Shown here one piece after another: positions 34,369 through 45,844 of a DNA stretch of 64,000 nt. Made by a program: the position numbers and the translations under genes. The notes beneath the pieces were generated by a model that worked only from the letters and a program-made list of their open reading frames with translations, was not told the DNA's origin and made no database searches. Numbering within the stretch: position 1 is the stretch's first letter; the number at the start of each line of letters is the position of its first letter. Source of the DNA: Balanoglossus misakiensis (Eukaryota > Hemichordata); the NCBI GenBank assembly GCA_040954595.2, contig CM082578.2, positions 4,464,001 to 4,528,000 of the forward strand. Direction: 5' to 3'.

Positions 34369-36812
34369 TGTTCAGAAACCAGAAAACAATGGCGTAGTAC
34401 AGAACACGCAGACCGAGTCCGAGTCAACGCACGCAGATAAAATCTTCCAGTTTCCGATAAAATAAATAAAAATGTATAAAATGTCACCTTAGAGAGGGTC
34501 TTGAGATGGTTATACCGATGTTGGTACAGTGTTAGTGATAAAATACTGTCAGTAGAAGTAAAAAATGGTGAAAATTCCTGGAGAGACGATACACACGTTG
34601 TTCACTCCTCAGTGCCGGAAGTTGCTATGCTTGCCCCCTCATCTCCTAGTGTTACGAGCGCTGATGTTTCTGTTATATTGACATGCACGCCGGTTGTAGG
34701 GTCTGCACCACTGGAAGTCCCAGTTTCCATTGCTGTATTACCCAGAGAGCTGTTCGCAGGCGCAGTCTCTTGGGAAGCTGTCGACGAAACCAAGTCATCC
34801 CCAGCCGCGCTGACGTCAGACACAGCCAGGAAAGCGTTGATTGAAAACAAATCCGCTGCAGTGCCCTCTACTGTTCGGCTGGCGTAAACAATCGGCAGTT
34901 CAACGTTCAAATGGAAGTCAATCTGCCGACCTTGCACAACATTCGGGATATAATCAGGGTGGACGCGGAGGGTTGGAGTAGCGCTGATGAATGCTTGAAA
35001 GAGAAAGAGATTTAACCACGTCATTTTGTGCTCAGGTCTATTTTATATTTAATAATTAATGTTAGCAAAGGTAACGTGAGATGGGTAGTTAACTGTTGTA
35101 ACAAAATTGCAGCCATTGGTGTGACTAACAGAATCACAAGCTCAAGTCGTCTGATAAGGAACAGTGGCTAAAACTGGCCTACTATGAAGAAACAAAATAA
35201 CCATAAGGGCAGGTGGAAGCCAATCCATTTATATACGCACAGGTACATGTATCTGCCGTCGATGCCAACTAACAGCAACTATACCGTGTATACACTTACT
35301 CGCACAAGTTATTAGTTCTTAAATTTATAATATCACTCTAAAATAATTGAAAATCAAACAGAACTTTGTACTGCACATTTATTGAAACATCTTGACCATG
35401 GCAATACATTTGGTATGTTTAATTAGAAAAGGAGATTATGTTATCAATTACCTGGACTCGATGGTTGTGGTGTATGCAATGGCATGGGCGTTGTCTTAGG
35501 ATTTCCAACGGACAGTCCCTTTTCACCAACCCCAAACAATGCACCTTACAAAGAATCAACATACTCAAATTGCCTAAATAGGTTAGTACGAAAATATACG
35601 AATATTTATTTACTATTATTATTATTATTAGTTATTTTTACTAGTATTTATTTATTCACGAACCAACAGGTTGCCCCAATCACAGGTTCGTTTGAAATAA
35701 AATCACTGTACAGAATAAAGTAAGAAAAAAACAGCTGAATAACAACAGACAAACAAATGAACGTACTGGCAAGACATTGACGTATGAAAGAAAATAGGGA
35801 ACTGTGATAAACACACATAAATCAAGATATAGAATACAGTTATTCAGTAAAAAGGAGTTTGTATAATGCATGCGTGTCCCCCTTGATGAGAATATGTCCT
35901 CTCATACCAGCACAAACCTCACTGCAATTGCCACGACCCTACTAGGATCTCCAGTTGCTGTCATGCCCAGTCTACGCTACGGTTGGCTGCTTCCTTAATT
36001 CTAAGAATGATCTAATTTCAGGGATTTGTAGATGATCTGTAATGTTCATAAACAAACAAACGCGAAAACGCGGCGCGACGACTCCTTCACGTTAAGCTAA
36101 GCCACCGGATTTTGGAGGGCGATCACATAACGTCGGTTTGATCTAAGGGAGAACTATTTGTTTTCTGGGGTGGTAAGATATGGGTATGTCAGAATTTTTT
36201 TTAACCATTATAACAGCAAATGTATTATTTTATTACCAGAGTCACCCTTTTTCTTCAGGGCGTTGCAGCAGGTATTGTTTTTCTCAGCACCCTCTGCCAA
36301 CATTGTTATCCAAAATCCACCACCCACCCCACCTCCAGAAATTAAATGGTTGTCCTCTAACCGTGATTGAGGTGGACAAAAAATACATACCAGTAAATAG
36401 TCCAACCGCAGCACCACCACCAGCGAGTATCAGCCCCGTGGTGAGTAAGGCCCCGATGATAACCTTCCGCCGTCGTTTTTGGCCCGTGTTGACATCTGTC
36501 TGTGGAGCAAACCCAATATATATATTTAAGATACAGGAAACACATATGTTCATTTAAAAACGAACAATACCGAGACGCGACAGAATTGAACAAACACGTG
36601 TGGACTCTAAAGGATCAGAAACTAGAGTACAGTAAATAATTGCGAAAAATAAAACACGCAAAATCATATTCTATCATCAACAAAAATGCAATTTGTGCTT
36701 ATGGGAGTATTTCATCATATGTAGACCAAATATGGCCACACTGAACAAACAAAATGAACACTTGTCGGCCCGTCTTGACATCTGTCTGTGAAGCAAATCC
36801 AATATATCTTAG

Positions 36813-36935
36813 AGAGAGGGGGGAGAGGGAGGGGGGAGGGAGGGAGGGATAGAGAGAGGGAGGGAGAGAGAGAGCGGGGGGAGAGAGGGAGGTAGGAGGG
36901 AGGGAGAGACAGACAGACAGAGACAGGGAGACAGA
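36813..36935. repeat. Purine-rich simple repeat in intron 1 of copy 2
   Basis: GGGAGGGAGAGA tract; shorter than in copies 1 and 3. Confidence 0.9.
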
Positions 36936-37894
36936 GATTACAGAGAGGGATTATGTGTGTCAATCGTCAACATATGGATGGAAAGGCGGCGTCTTCTTGT
37001 CTGCGGCTGTTGGTATGGGTCCCATACGACACAGTTTCTAACAAGATTTTGTATTAAAATCGGCGTACAGTGTAGGTGTTACAAAGTACAAAATTGAAAG
37101 CAATATGTTTGGTACTTTGGTATTGCATTGTACATCACGGCAAACAGTTCGTCGATGAGTTCATCACATTCCAAGTCAATTTGATAATGACATTTTGGTT
37201 ACCAAGGTCTCCCTGAAGTCTGGGAACAAGACATGAACATGGCAGCTATGACATGAAAGGAATCCACACTCTTTTTACAAACCCAATGTGGTCTAAACAT
37301 TATGCATCACTGTACATAGAGAAAAGTTGTCTCAACATTAAATAACCGGGTAGGGACCATAAATTGTTTCACCGAATGTTCACTTTTGCCTCTCTATATA
37401 CAAACAGAGTAAAGAATGAGTACTTTAGTATTTTAGCGTGTTTCAACTAGTAAAACACCATGAACAGCTTTTTAAATCAAGCAAAATTCACGAAAAAAAA
37501 GTTCAAAAATAGCGACTTTATCTCTCTAAGGTATGTTAAAAACTTTGAAATTACTCTTGAGGACTATTTTGCTACGACTGAATTCGTTTTTATGTAACCT
37601 ATTAAATTCTTTCAGAAATTGTTTTGATTGAAAGATTAAAACTGCCTAATTACCGGTAATACTGCAGATTTGTTACAAATATTTTTTTCAAGTTACTTTG
37701 TAGTTACAATCTGGTCAACGTCATCCTAAATTTGAAGACAGCTGTATGTTTACCACGGCGAATATCTTCATATCAAACATTCATATCATGCAGTTATTAC
37801 AGCCAGATGGTATGCAACTATAATTGTACGTTTTTTTCAAGTCGCGCGTTTCACTTACCTTATCCCTAAATGGTGCTACTTTACTGCGTTTCAT

Positions 37895-38530
37895 CGCAGA
37901 AGTGAACTAAATCCTCGTCCTCTTCACTTTTGAGGAGCTTCTCTGACTTGGGTCGACGTCGGCAAGTCTCGCGGTATCAAACAAGTGCATCTAGTTTTAT
38001 TCTCTGTTTTCAAAGTGACACGCAGCACATTTTGAATATTGCAAAGCCTGGGAAGGTTTTGAGGGCTATGGTGTTTAGTGTCTGTCACCGACGGTCATAC
38101 CACTTTGAACACAGGAAAAGTAACTTTGGGCAAAAAAACGTAGCCAAGCAACGCAACTTTTCTTAAGAATTGTATAAACCATACATTTGGTCAGGTAAAA
38201 GTGTCTTAGTGGGAACCGATGGAACACTATTCACTACTTTAAAAAGAACATAGCCCAGCGTATCATGTTTCAATTGAGACTACCGTGTATTGGGTAGAAT
38301 GCCTCATAATACACAATAGAGCTATTCCTTGGGTAATTAAATAGTATAAATATAATCCGCTCTGACAAATAAGAGGATTGGAGGTTTACCTGTTCATTCT
38401 TTTCCACCTACTTTGTTATAGTAAGCCACGCAAGATGGCTTGCTTTCATGGTACAATGAGGTTTAAAATAGTGTTAAAAATTTGCCACAGGCCTGCCTAC
38501 TCAAGTTGTTCGGCGCTTCAGTAATCTCCA
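37895..38530 (-). promoter_or_regulatory. 5' flank of gene copy 2 (putative promoter region)
   Basis: Conserved with 18667-19298 and 45121-45780. It separates exon 1 of copy 2 from the 3' flank of copy 3. No coding signal is seen; the role is inferred from position. Confidence 0.3.
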
Positions 38531-38752
38531 ATGTTCTTATATAAGCGAGCCGCATTATCTCGAAGTTGGCTAGTGCAATTGTTAATACACTTTCTAATAC
38601 CCCCTAAATCTATCTTACATGTTTCCTGGAGAAATATAGCCAGATCCCGTGCCAGGCACTGAGAAAATTGACATTTTTGCGTTGTGTGCATTATTTTATT
38701 TTCAAACTTAGAACGAATAACCGACATGACAACGTATAAAAGCCATAATTGG

Positions 38753-38758
38753 TTTATT
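38753..38758 (-). promoter_or_regulatory. Polyadenylation signal AATAAA, gene copy 3
   Basis: About 255 bases after the inferred stop at 39012-39014. Confidence 0.5.
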
Positions 38759-39011
38759 CCATCAAAGAGGTAATCGAACCAATGATAATATACAGGAAGC
38801 CTATGAAGGAATTGACTTTGAAATACTACTATGCGACAGAAGAAGATGCAGGTTAATTTATTGCTTCCATGCAAAGCAACTAAACGTTGAAAGATATTAA
38901 TCTTCGATCCCTGTTGAGTTTCAGTGAAGCTTGTTTCAAAATGGAGGTCGGGGTTTACAGTCCCTTAACATCCAACACAGTCGCTGTAATGCGAATTTTG
39001 GTCCACCATCG

Positions 39012-39019
39012 TCACTCAC
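39012..39019 (-). CDS. Copy 3 exon 9: two codons and stop
   Basis: TTCTCTTACAG is followed by GTGAGTGA; phase 1 entry gives Gly-Glu-stop. The same sequence is kept in copies 1 and 2, followed by a conserved 3' UTR and AATAAA. The exon start GTGAGT also looks like a donor, so the site could instead be a recursive splice point. Confidence 0.45.
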
Positions 39020-42000
39020 CTGTAAGAGAAAAATCACATTCTTAAAGATATACGCTCAAAATGGATTCACAATTAGCTGACTTTAACATACAAACTTAGT
39101 TTTCACTAAATAAAAAAACGCATTGTAGACGGTGGTTAGCGAACCCAGGCCCTCCACGACGAGAGGTAGTCTCTCTCTCTCTCCCTCCCTCAGATAGTTG
39201 ACCTTTGACTTTACCTGCTCTATTAACAGCTCCCGAGACAGCATCTGCAGCTGCTATTTTCGCAGAAATTGAGTTCTTTAACCAGCATTCACCATTATTT
39301 TTTCTGAAAGTCCATCCAAGACACTGACTGTTGCGTTTGCAATCTTCACAACATTCTTCTGGACTGCTCTTGATGTTTTGGTATCCATTATTGATGTCAT
39401 TTCCAGGTGCGGCGAAACCATCTTCCATATTGCAGGCTGCGCCTGTGATATCAAACATTCATAAGTATAAACATTTTTCTGTGATACCGACAGATTTGCA
39501 ATTTTTCATTTTATTATACTGCATTGCATTCCCAAAACTGTTATATTTGACTGGATATTGTGAAAAATTATGAAATATACTTAACTGCATGTAGTATAGT
39601 GGTTTAATGAAATCCCGTCTCTACTTACCCGTGCAAGAATCAAACTGTACACAGGCAGGACCAACGTGGTTGTTTGCAGTGTGCCAAAACCAGTTAGAGT
39701 TGGCTGTCGGTGACACCTCGACGCAGATATGAGAGAAACTCTCGCACTCTCCTTGAGACAGGTCAAAACTTAGTGTGATCGCGAAGTTGATAAGCGCATT
39801 TGTTTGAAAGGTCATGGGATCCGCTGGTAAGTTTGCTTCAACTATGTCTCCGTCGTTGCCAATGGAACCGGACAAGAATGCGTCAACTTTCAACAGATCC
39901 ACCAGTTGACCAGACAGCAATCCTGTACTGTGAGATGCTGTGGTGATCGTAACTGACAGATAGAAATCATTCGGTACTCCCATAAAAACATCAACTGTTC
40001 CGCTAACTTGCAATGGGCTCTGAGTTGCCGGGGCCACTTGAACTAGATGAAAGGAATATAGGAGTTAACACAGAGAAATTCCACCAGGAAAACAACTGCG
40101 ATCACTCTAAGCTTCCATATTCCAAAATTCAAAATTTCCATTAAACAAAGACAAAAATGTGCAAAAAGTGCAACTATCTCTTTACGCCTACCGATACAGG
40201 TTCCATTCACTGCCAGACAACTTGAAAGAATGTCGCCTCCAGACCATTTCCATGGAAACGCGGAGTTACCACCAGGGAATACACCAATGCAGATAAACTT
40301 GAGATCGTCACAACCGATATCAACCAATTCGGTTTCCATGAAAGTCACGTTATACATGGATATTGATATGTTCGGTGAGATAGACAAGGTACTGGAAGTG
40401 ACGTTGGTCGGTGGAGAAGTCACAAGAGCCGGGTCTCCCTCGGTAGTTTTCAGGCTCAAATTCATGCCGAATACATTAATTTCACTGGAGAACTGTGCTG
40501 TGTCCGGTCCAATCGCTATGCTAACGTCGAGGGAAAAGCGTTTCGATGAACCCATGACAAGGTCAGCATTACTATTGGAACTAAGGCTCACATCGAGAGA
40601 TAGTCCGTCAATTTGATCTGAAGAGAAAAGGACAGCTTAACATATATCTGATGACCCAATGAACGTGTCTGCCAGTTTCATGTTCTATAGACAATCAATT
40701 TAAACACACACATCTGCTACAAATGCACACCAGAATGCTACGTGAGAAACTAAATGTGTGGAGTTGTATATCTACATATCTCTGAAACTCATATTACGGA
40801 TGAAAACCATGATTTTAATTTTAACTCACGTGTACACGTCGTCACCTCAACACAGTTTGTGATACACCAGTCTTCGTAAAGCCACAAAAGGGGGGCGTCT
40901 TTCATAGGAGAAATGTCGGCGCAAACATACGGGTACGTTGCACAGCTCATATCACGGAGGTCGTAGGTTGCCATCAGGTTTTCCATGTTCACGTTGGAAT
41001 CTGGAAGAATGACGGCCATTGTTGGTGAGATATGATCAGCTAAAACTTTCTTCGAGTGTGCATGCCCTGTTGCATTGGCGGAGAAGTAGAGCTGAACGTC
41101 GAATAAGTTATCCTCCACACTTGTGTAGTTTCCCGTATCATTTCCGAGGTACAATTCAACGCCAATACATAACAACTGTGACGTTCCCATGGTTACGTTT
41201 ATGTCTGCAAACACTTGCATATCAATTGGATCAATGGGATCTGTGAAGAAAAGATGAACCACCATTATGTATGAACATGGCATTGTGCATTGAAAACTTC
41301 CTGGAAATGGGTTTTCCATGATTTTTGTAAGATTAAGCGATCGGGTCACGTGCCTATGGTATATTGCATGTAATAAGTATTAAAAGTTCCGACTGATAGC
41401 TTAATATAAGGGTTACGTGTTTCTTAACCTGTAAAATAGAGTCACACAAGTGTTGATATGGTCCAAAAACATCACAAATGTACACACATGGTTACCATAA
41501 GCTAATTATTATTATTGAACTTTTATATACTCACAAAGACAATCTCCTATCTCTACACAGGCAGTTCTCTTCACGTCGCCTGTCCACTGCCAAACTTCTG
41601 TGTCAACAGGATAAATCTCAACACAAATGAAGTTGTTACGGTCGCACGGAATAGGATCGAAGTTGGCCTGAACATCTACCAGCACAGCCATATGATTAGA
41701 AAGTGTGACGTCATGTCCGAGTACAACAGCTGTTGTCCTGTGGGTCTGCGTTGCACCCTCATCTCCTAGTGTTACGAGCGCTGATGTTTCTATTGTATTG
41801 ACATGCACGCCGGTTGTTGGGTCTGCACCACTGGAAGTCCCAGTTTCCATTGTTGTATTACCCAGAGAGTTGTTCGCGGGCGCAGTCTCTTGGGAAGCTG
41901 TCGACGAAACCAAGTCATCCCCAGCCGCGCTGACGTCAGACACAGCCAGGAAAGCGTTGATTGAAAACACATCCGCTGCAGTGCCCTCTACTGTTCGGCT

Positions 42001-45000
42001 GGCGTAAACAATCGGCAGTTCAACGTTCAAATAGAAGTCAATCTGTCGACCTTGCACAACATCCGGGATATAATCAGGGTGGACGCGGAGGGTTGGAGTA
42101 GCGCTGATGAATGCTTGAAAGAGAAAGAGATTTAACCACGTCATTTTGTGCTCGTGTCTTTTTTACAGTTAATAATTAATGTTAGCAAAGATAACGTGAG
42201 ATGGGTAGTTAACTGTTGTAACAAAATTGCAGCCATTGGTGTTACTAACACAATTAAACGCTCAAGTCGTGTGATATGGAACAGCGGCTAAAACTGGCCT
42301 ACTATGAAGGAACAAAATGACCATAAGGGCAGGTGGAAGCCAATCCATTTATATACGCACAGCTATCTGCCGTCGATGCCAACTAACAGCAACTATACCG
42401 TGTACACTTATTCGCACAAATTATTAGTTTTTAAATTTATGATATTACTCTAAAATAAAATCAAACAGAACTTTGTACTGCACATTTATTGAAACATCCT
42501 GACCATGGTAATACATTTGGTATGTTTAATTAGAAAAGGAGATTATGTTATCAATTACCTGGACTCGATGGTTGTGGTGTATGCAATGGCATGGGCGTTG
42601 TCTCAGGATTTCCAACGGACAGTACCTTTTCACCAACCCCAAACAATTCACCTTACAAAGAATCAACATACTCAAATTGCCTAACTATGTTAGTACGAAT
42701 ATATACGAATATTTATGTATTATTATTTATTTTTATTTATTCATTTATTCATGAACCAACAGGTTGCCCCAATAACAGGTAATAGGGATCTATGATAAAC
42801 ACACATAAATCAAGATATAGAATACAGTTATTCAGTAAAAAAGAGTTTGTATAATGCATGCCGAAAACTGGTGTAGTTACCAAAAATTTCAACACGTTAC
42901 CGGGTCGTGGTTTTACGTATCCATGCTTAAATGTTGTTCGTTTAAATTCTGATGTATTCATTTTTTTTAAGTCAAATTATCTGACGTGATTGTTTGTTTC
43001 CGTCTGATGTTTATATAACGTGGAACATGAGAAAATTGAAAATAAATGCATGCAAACTATTCGTCCTTCTTTCCAAGTGTTTGGACAAAGGGAAGGGGTC
43101 GTTGCGCCGCGTGCGTGTCCCCCTTGATGAGAATATGTCCTCTCATACCAGCACAAACCTCACTGCAATTGCCACGACCTACTAGGATCTTCAGTTGCTG
43201 TCATGCCCAGTCTATGCTACGGTTGGCTGCTTCGTTAATTAATTGAATTGAAAGTACCTCAATGGTTAATTCTAATAATGATCTAATTTCAGGGATTTGT
43301 ATATGAACTTTGATGTCCATAAACAAAAAACGCCCCAACGCGGCGCGACGACTCCTTCACTTTAAGCTAAGCCTTCGGATTTTGGAAGGCGATAACATAA
43401 CTTCGGTTTGATCTAAGGGAGAACTACTTGATTTCTTTGGTGGTAAGATTTGGATATGTCAAAATTTGTTCAACCACTATAACAGCAAATGTTATATTTT
43501 TATTATCAGAGTCAACCTTTTTATTGAGAGCGTTGCAGCAAGTATTGTTTTCTCAGCACCCTCTGCCAACATTGTTATCCAAAATCCACCACCCACCCCA
43601 CCTCCAGAAATTAAATGGTTGTCCTCTAACCGTGATTGAGGTGGACAAAAAATACATACCAGTAAATAGTCCAACCGCAGCACCACCACCAGCGAGTATC
43701 AGCCCCGTGGTGAGTAAGGCCCCGATGATAACCTTCCGCCGTCGTTTTTGGCCCGTGTTGACATCTGTCTGTGGAGCAAACCCAATATATATATTTAAGA
43801 TACAGGAACCACATATGTTCATTTAAGAACGAACAATACCGAGACGCGACTGAATTAAACAAACACGTGTGGACTCTAAAGGATCAGAAAATAAAGTACA
43901 GTAAAAAATTGCGAAAAATAAAACACGCAAAATAATATTCTAACATCAACAAAAAATGCAATTTGTGCTTATGGGAGTACTTCATCATATGTAGACCAAA
44001 TATGGCCACACTGAACAAACAAAATGAACACTTGTCGGCCCGTCTTGACATCTGTCTGTGAAGCAAATCCAATATACCTTAGAGAGAGGGGGGAGAGGGG
44101 GGGAGGGAGGGATAGAGAGAGAGGGAGGGAGAGAGAGGGAGGGAGAGAGGGGAGGGAGAGGGATAGAGAGAGATGGGAGGGAGGGAGAGAGCGGGGAGAG
44201 AGGGAGGGAGGAGGGAGGGAGGGAGAGACAGACAGACAGAGACAGGGAGACAGAGATTACAGAGAGAGATTATGTGTGTCGCTCGTCAACATATGGATTG
44301 AAAGGCGGTCGTCTTCTTGTTTCTAACAAGATTTTGTATTTAAAATCGGCGTACAGTGTAGCTGTTACAAAGTACAAAATTGAAAGCAATATGTTTGGTA
44401 CTTTGGTATTGCATTGTACATCACGGCAAACAATTCGTCGATAGGTTCATCACATTCCAAGTCAATTTGATAATGACATTTTGGTTACCAAGGTCTCCCT
44501 GAAGTCTGGGAACAAGACATGAACATGGCAGCTATGACATGAAAGGAATCCACACTCTTATTACAAACCCAATGTGGTCTAAACATTATGCATCACTGTA
44601 CATAGAGAAAAGTTGTCTCAACATTAAATAACCGGGTAGGGACCATAAATTGTTTCACCGAATGTTCACTTTTGCCTCTCTATATACAAACAGAGTAAAG
44701 AATGAGTACTTTAGTATTTTAGCGTGTTTCAACTAGTAAAACACCATGAACAGCTTTTCAAATCAAACAAAATTCACGAAAAAAGTTCAAAAAGAGCGAC
44801 TTTATCTCTCTAAGGTATGTTAAAAACTTTCAAATTACTCTTGAGGACTATTGTTGCTCCAAAAATTGTTTTGATTACAAGATTAAAACTGCCTAATTAC
44901 CGGTAATTCGCAGATTTGTTACAAATAGTTTTTTCAAGTTTGAAGTCCTAAATTTGAAGACAGCTTTATGTTTACCACAGCGAATATCTTCATATCAAAC

Positions 45001-45120
45001 ATTCATATCATGCAGTTATTACAGCCAGATGGTATGCGACTACAATTGTACGTTTCAGAGTCTATAAACGCGCGTTTCACTTACCTTATCCCTAAATGGT
45101 GCTACTTTACTGCTTTTCAT
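39012..45120 (-). CDS. Array gene copy 3: intact type II membrane protein, four CX6C domains plus PAN/apple (767 aa)
   Basis: Nine exons joined by GT-AG splice sites give 2304 coding bases. Residues 1-12 form a short cytosolic start, and 13-24 include a QKRRRK stop-transfer cluster. Residues 25-47 are a Gly/Leu/Ala membrane helix. The basic cluster before the helix and the lack of a signal peptide suggest N-inside (type II) topology. Residues 49-79 are a Pro/Thr linker. Residues 80-272, 273-409, 410-551 and 552-689 are four extracellular domains, each one exon and each ending with C-x6-C-x2-[IV]-x-P, then Trp and C-x5/6-C. Residues 690-765 are a PAN/apple module. Many N-x-S/T sites suggest glycosylation. 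I do not recognise the four-domain family. A surface adhesion or ligand-binding role is inference only. Confidence 0.75.
39215..39442 (-). CDS. Copy 3 exon 8: PAN/apple domain
   Basis: 228 bases, phase 1-1. It encodes [36 protein letters not shown] and VSG, the cysteine and aromatic pattern of PAN/apple modules that bind protein or carbohydrate. It is the most diverged exon between copy 3 and copies 1 and 2. Intron 7 here is only about 186 bases, against about 2 and 4 kb in the others. Confidence 0.8.
39629..40042 (-). CDS. Copy 3 exon 7: extracellular domain 4
   Basis: 414 bases, phase 1-1, acceptor TTTCATCTAG, donor ACGG|GTAAGT. It ends [17 protein letters not shown] and C-x5-C. The length is identical in the three copies. 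Confidence 0.75.
40192..40617 (-). CDS. Copy 3 exon 6: extracellular domain 3
   Basis: 426 bases, phase 1-1, acceptor CTCTTCAG, donor ATCG|GTAGGC (a weak donor shared by all copies). It ends [18 protein letters not shown] and C-x6-C. One His codon present in copies 1 and 2 (429 bases) is deleted in frame. Confidence 0.75.
40830..41240 (-). CDS. Copy 3 exon 5: extracellular domain 2
   Basis: 411 bases, phase 1-1, acceptor TTCTTCACAG, donor ACAC|GTGAGT. It begins with a strand-like [17 protein letters not shown], contains several N-x-T sites, and ends [20 protein letters not shown] and C-x5-C. It matches 28640-29050 and, with one extra base, 13398-13809. Confidence 0.75.
41535..42113 (-). CDS. 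Copy 3 exon 4: extracellular domain 1 with Ser/Thr-rich insert
   Basis: 579 bases, phase 1-1, acceptor CTCTTTCAAG, donor CTTT|GTGAGT. A beta-rich start ([20 protein letters not shown]) is followed by a Thr/Ser/Gly-rich stretch with NTT and NNS sites that resembles a mucin-like stalk. The signature end follows: [17 protein letters not shown], then C-x5-C. The upstream ATG ([10 protein letters not shown]) mimics a signal peptide but coincides with the polypyrimidine tract of the acceptor. Confidence 0.7.
42559..42651 (-). CDS. Copy 3 exon 3: Pro/Thr-rich juxtamembrane linker
   Basis: Acceptor TCTTTGTAAG and donor CCAG|GTAATTG bound 93 bases, phase 1-1. It encodes [18 protein letters not shown] and then a Pro-rich tail ([12 protein letters not shown]). 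Conserved at 15148-15240 and 35452-35544 with in-frame substitutions only. Confidence 0.6.
43660..43768 (-). CDS. Copy 3 exon 2: basic cluster and transmembrane helix
   Basis: Acceptor GCTCCACAG|ACAGATG and donor ACTG|GTATGTA bound 109 bases, phase 0 in and 1 out. It encodes [12 protein letters not shown] and then a helix of about 23 uncharged residues ([20 protein letters not shown]...). It is identical in copy 1 (17178-17286) and in copy 2 (36391-36499). Confidence 0.75.
44082..44260. repeat. Purine-rich simple repeat in intron 1 of copy 3
   Basis: Almost the same tract as at 17600-17780, including interruptions. Confidence 0.95.
45085..45120 (-). CDS. Copy 3 exon 1: start codon and 12 cytosolic residues
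   Basis: The ATG at 45118-45120 opens [12 protein letters not shown] and runs directly into a strong donor (AAG|GTAAGTG), phase 0. The exon is conserved in all copies (18631-18666, 21145-21180, 37859-37894), whereas flanking sequence has indels, which supports coding use. It joins the phase-0 acceptor of exon 2. Confidence 0.65.
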
Positions 45121-45844
45121 CGCGGAAGTGAAATAAATCCTGTTTCGTCCCCTTCCTTTCTATCACAGTGCTTCACTTTGGAGGAGCTTCTCTGACTTGG
45201 GTCGACGTCGGCAAGTCTCGCGATATCAAACAAGTGCATCTAGTTTTATTCTCTGTTTTCAAAGTGACACGCAGCACATTTTGAATATTGCAAAGTCTGG
45301 TAAAGTTTTGAGGGCTATGCTGTTTATTGTCTGTCACCGACGGTCATACCACTTTGAACACAGGAAAAATAACTTTGGGCAGAAAAACGTAGCCAGGCAA
45401 CACAAGTTTTCTTAAGAATTGTATAAAACGTACATTTGTTCAGGTATAAGTATCTTAGTATGAACTAGTGGAACACTATTCACTATTTTAAAAAGAACAT
45501 AGCCCAGCGTGTCATGTTTCAATTGAGACTACCGTGTATTGGGTAGAATGCCTCATAATACATACTAGAGCTATTCCTTGGGTAATTGAATAGTATCAAT
45601 ATAATCCGCTCTGACAAATAAGAGGATTGGAGGTTTACCTTTTCATTCTTTTCCACCTACTTTGTTACAGTAAACCACGCAAGAAGGCTTGCTTTCATGG
45701 TACAATGAGCTTTAAAATAGTGTTAAAAATTTGCCAAAGGCCTGCCTACTCAAGTTGTTCGGCGCTTCAGTAACCTCCAATGTTCTTATATAAGCGAGCC
45801 GCATTATCTCGAAGTTGGCTAGTGCAATTGTTAATACACTTTCT
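45121..45844 (-). promoter_or_regulatory. 5' flank of gene copy 3, then partial 3'-flank repeat
   Basis: 45121-45780 repeats the exon 1 upstream region of the other copies. 45785-45844 repeats the start of the gene 3' flank and is cut by the insertion at 45845. Promoter role inferred from position. Confidence 0.3.

Larger units (their letters stand above)
29562..34630 (-). mobile_element. Full-length CR1-type LINE with intact ORF1 and ORF2
   Basis: About 5.07 kb inserted in exon 4 of gene copy 2; the uninterrupted site is seen in copy 3 at about 41748. It has a 5' leader (34369-34630), ORF1 (32656-34368), a 48-base spacer, ORF2 (29734-32607), a 3' UTR and a tail of four to five AAAT units at 29562-29585. 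Both ORFs are open, which suggests a young insertion. Confidence 0.92.
22325..37894 (-). pseudogene. Array gene copy 2: same family, exon 4 split by a LINE
   Basis: Inferred exons on the minus strand are 37859-37894 ([15 protein letters not shown]), 36391-36499 (transmembrane), 35452-35544 (linker), 29347-34993 (domain exon 4 containing the LINE at 29562-34630), 28640-29050, 27963-28391, 27400-27813, 23022-23249 (PAN/apple) and 22325-22332 (stop). Apart from the insertion, all exons are open and of the same length class as in copy 3. The disruption therefore looks recent and an uninterrupted allele may exist. Introns carry a 1.48-kb TIR element, a 1-kb repeat, a local duplication and a minisatellite. 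Family function is unknown. Confidence 0.7.
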
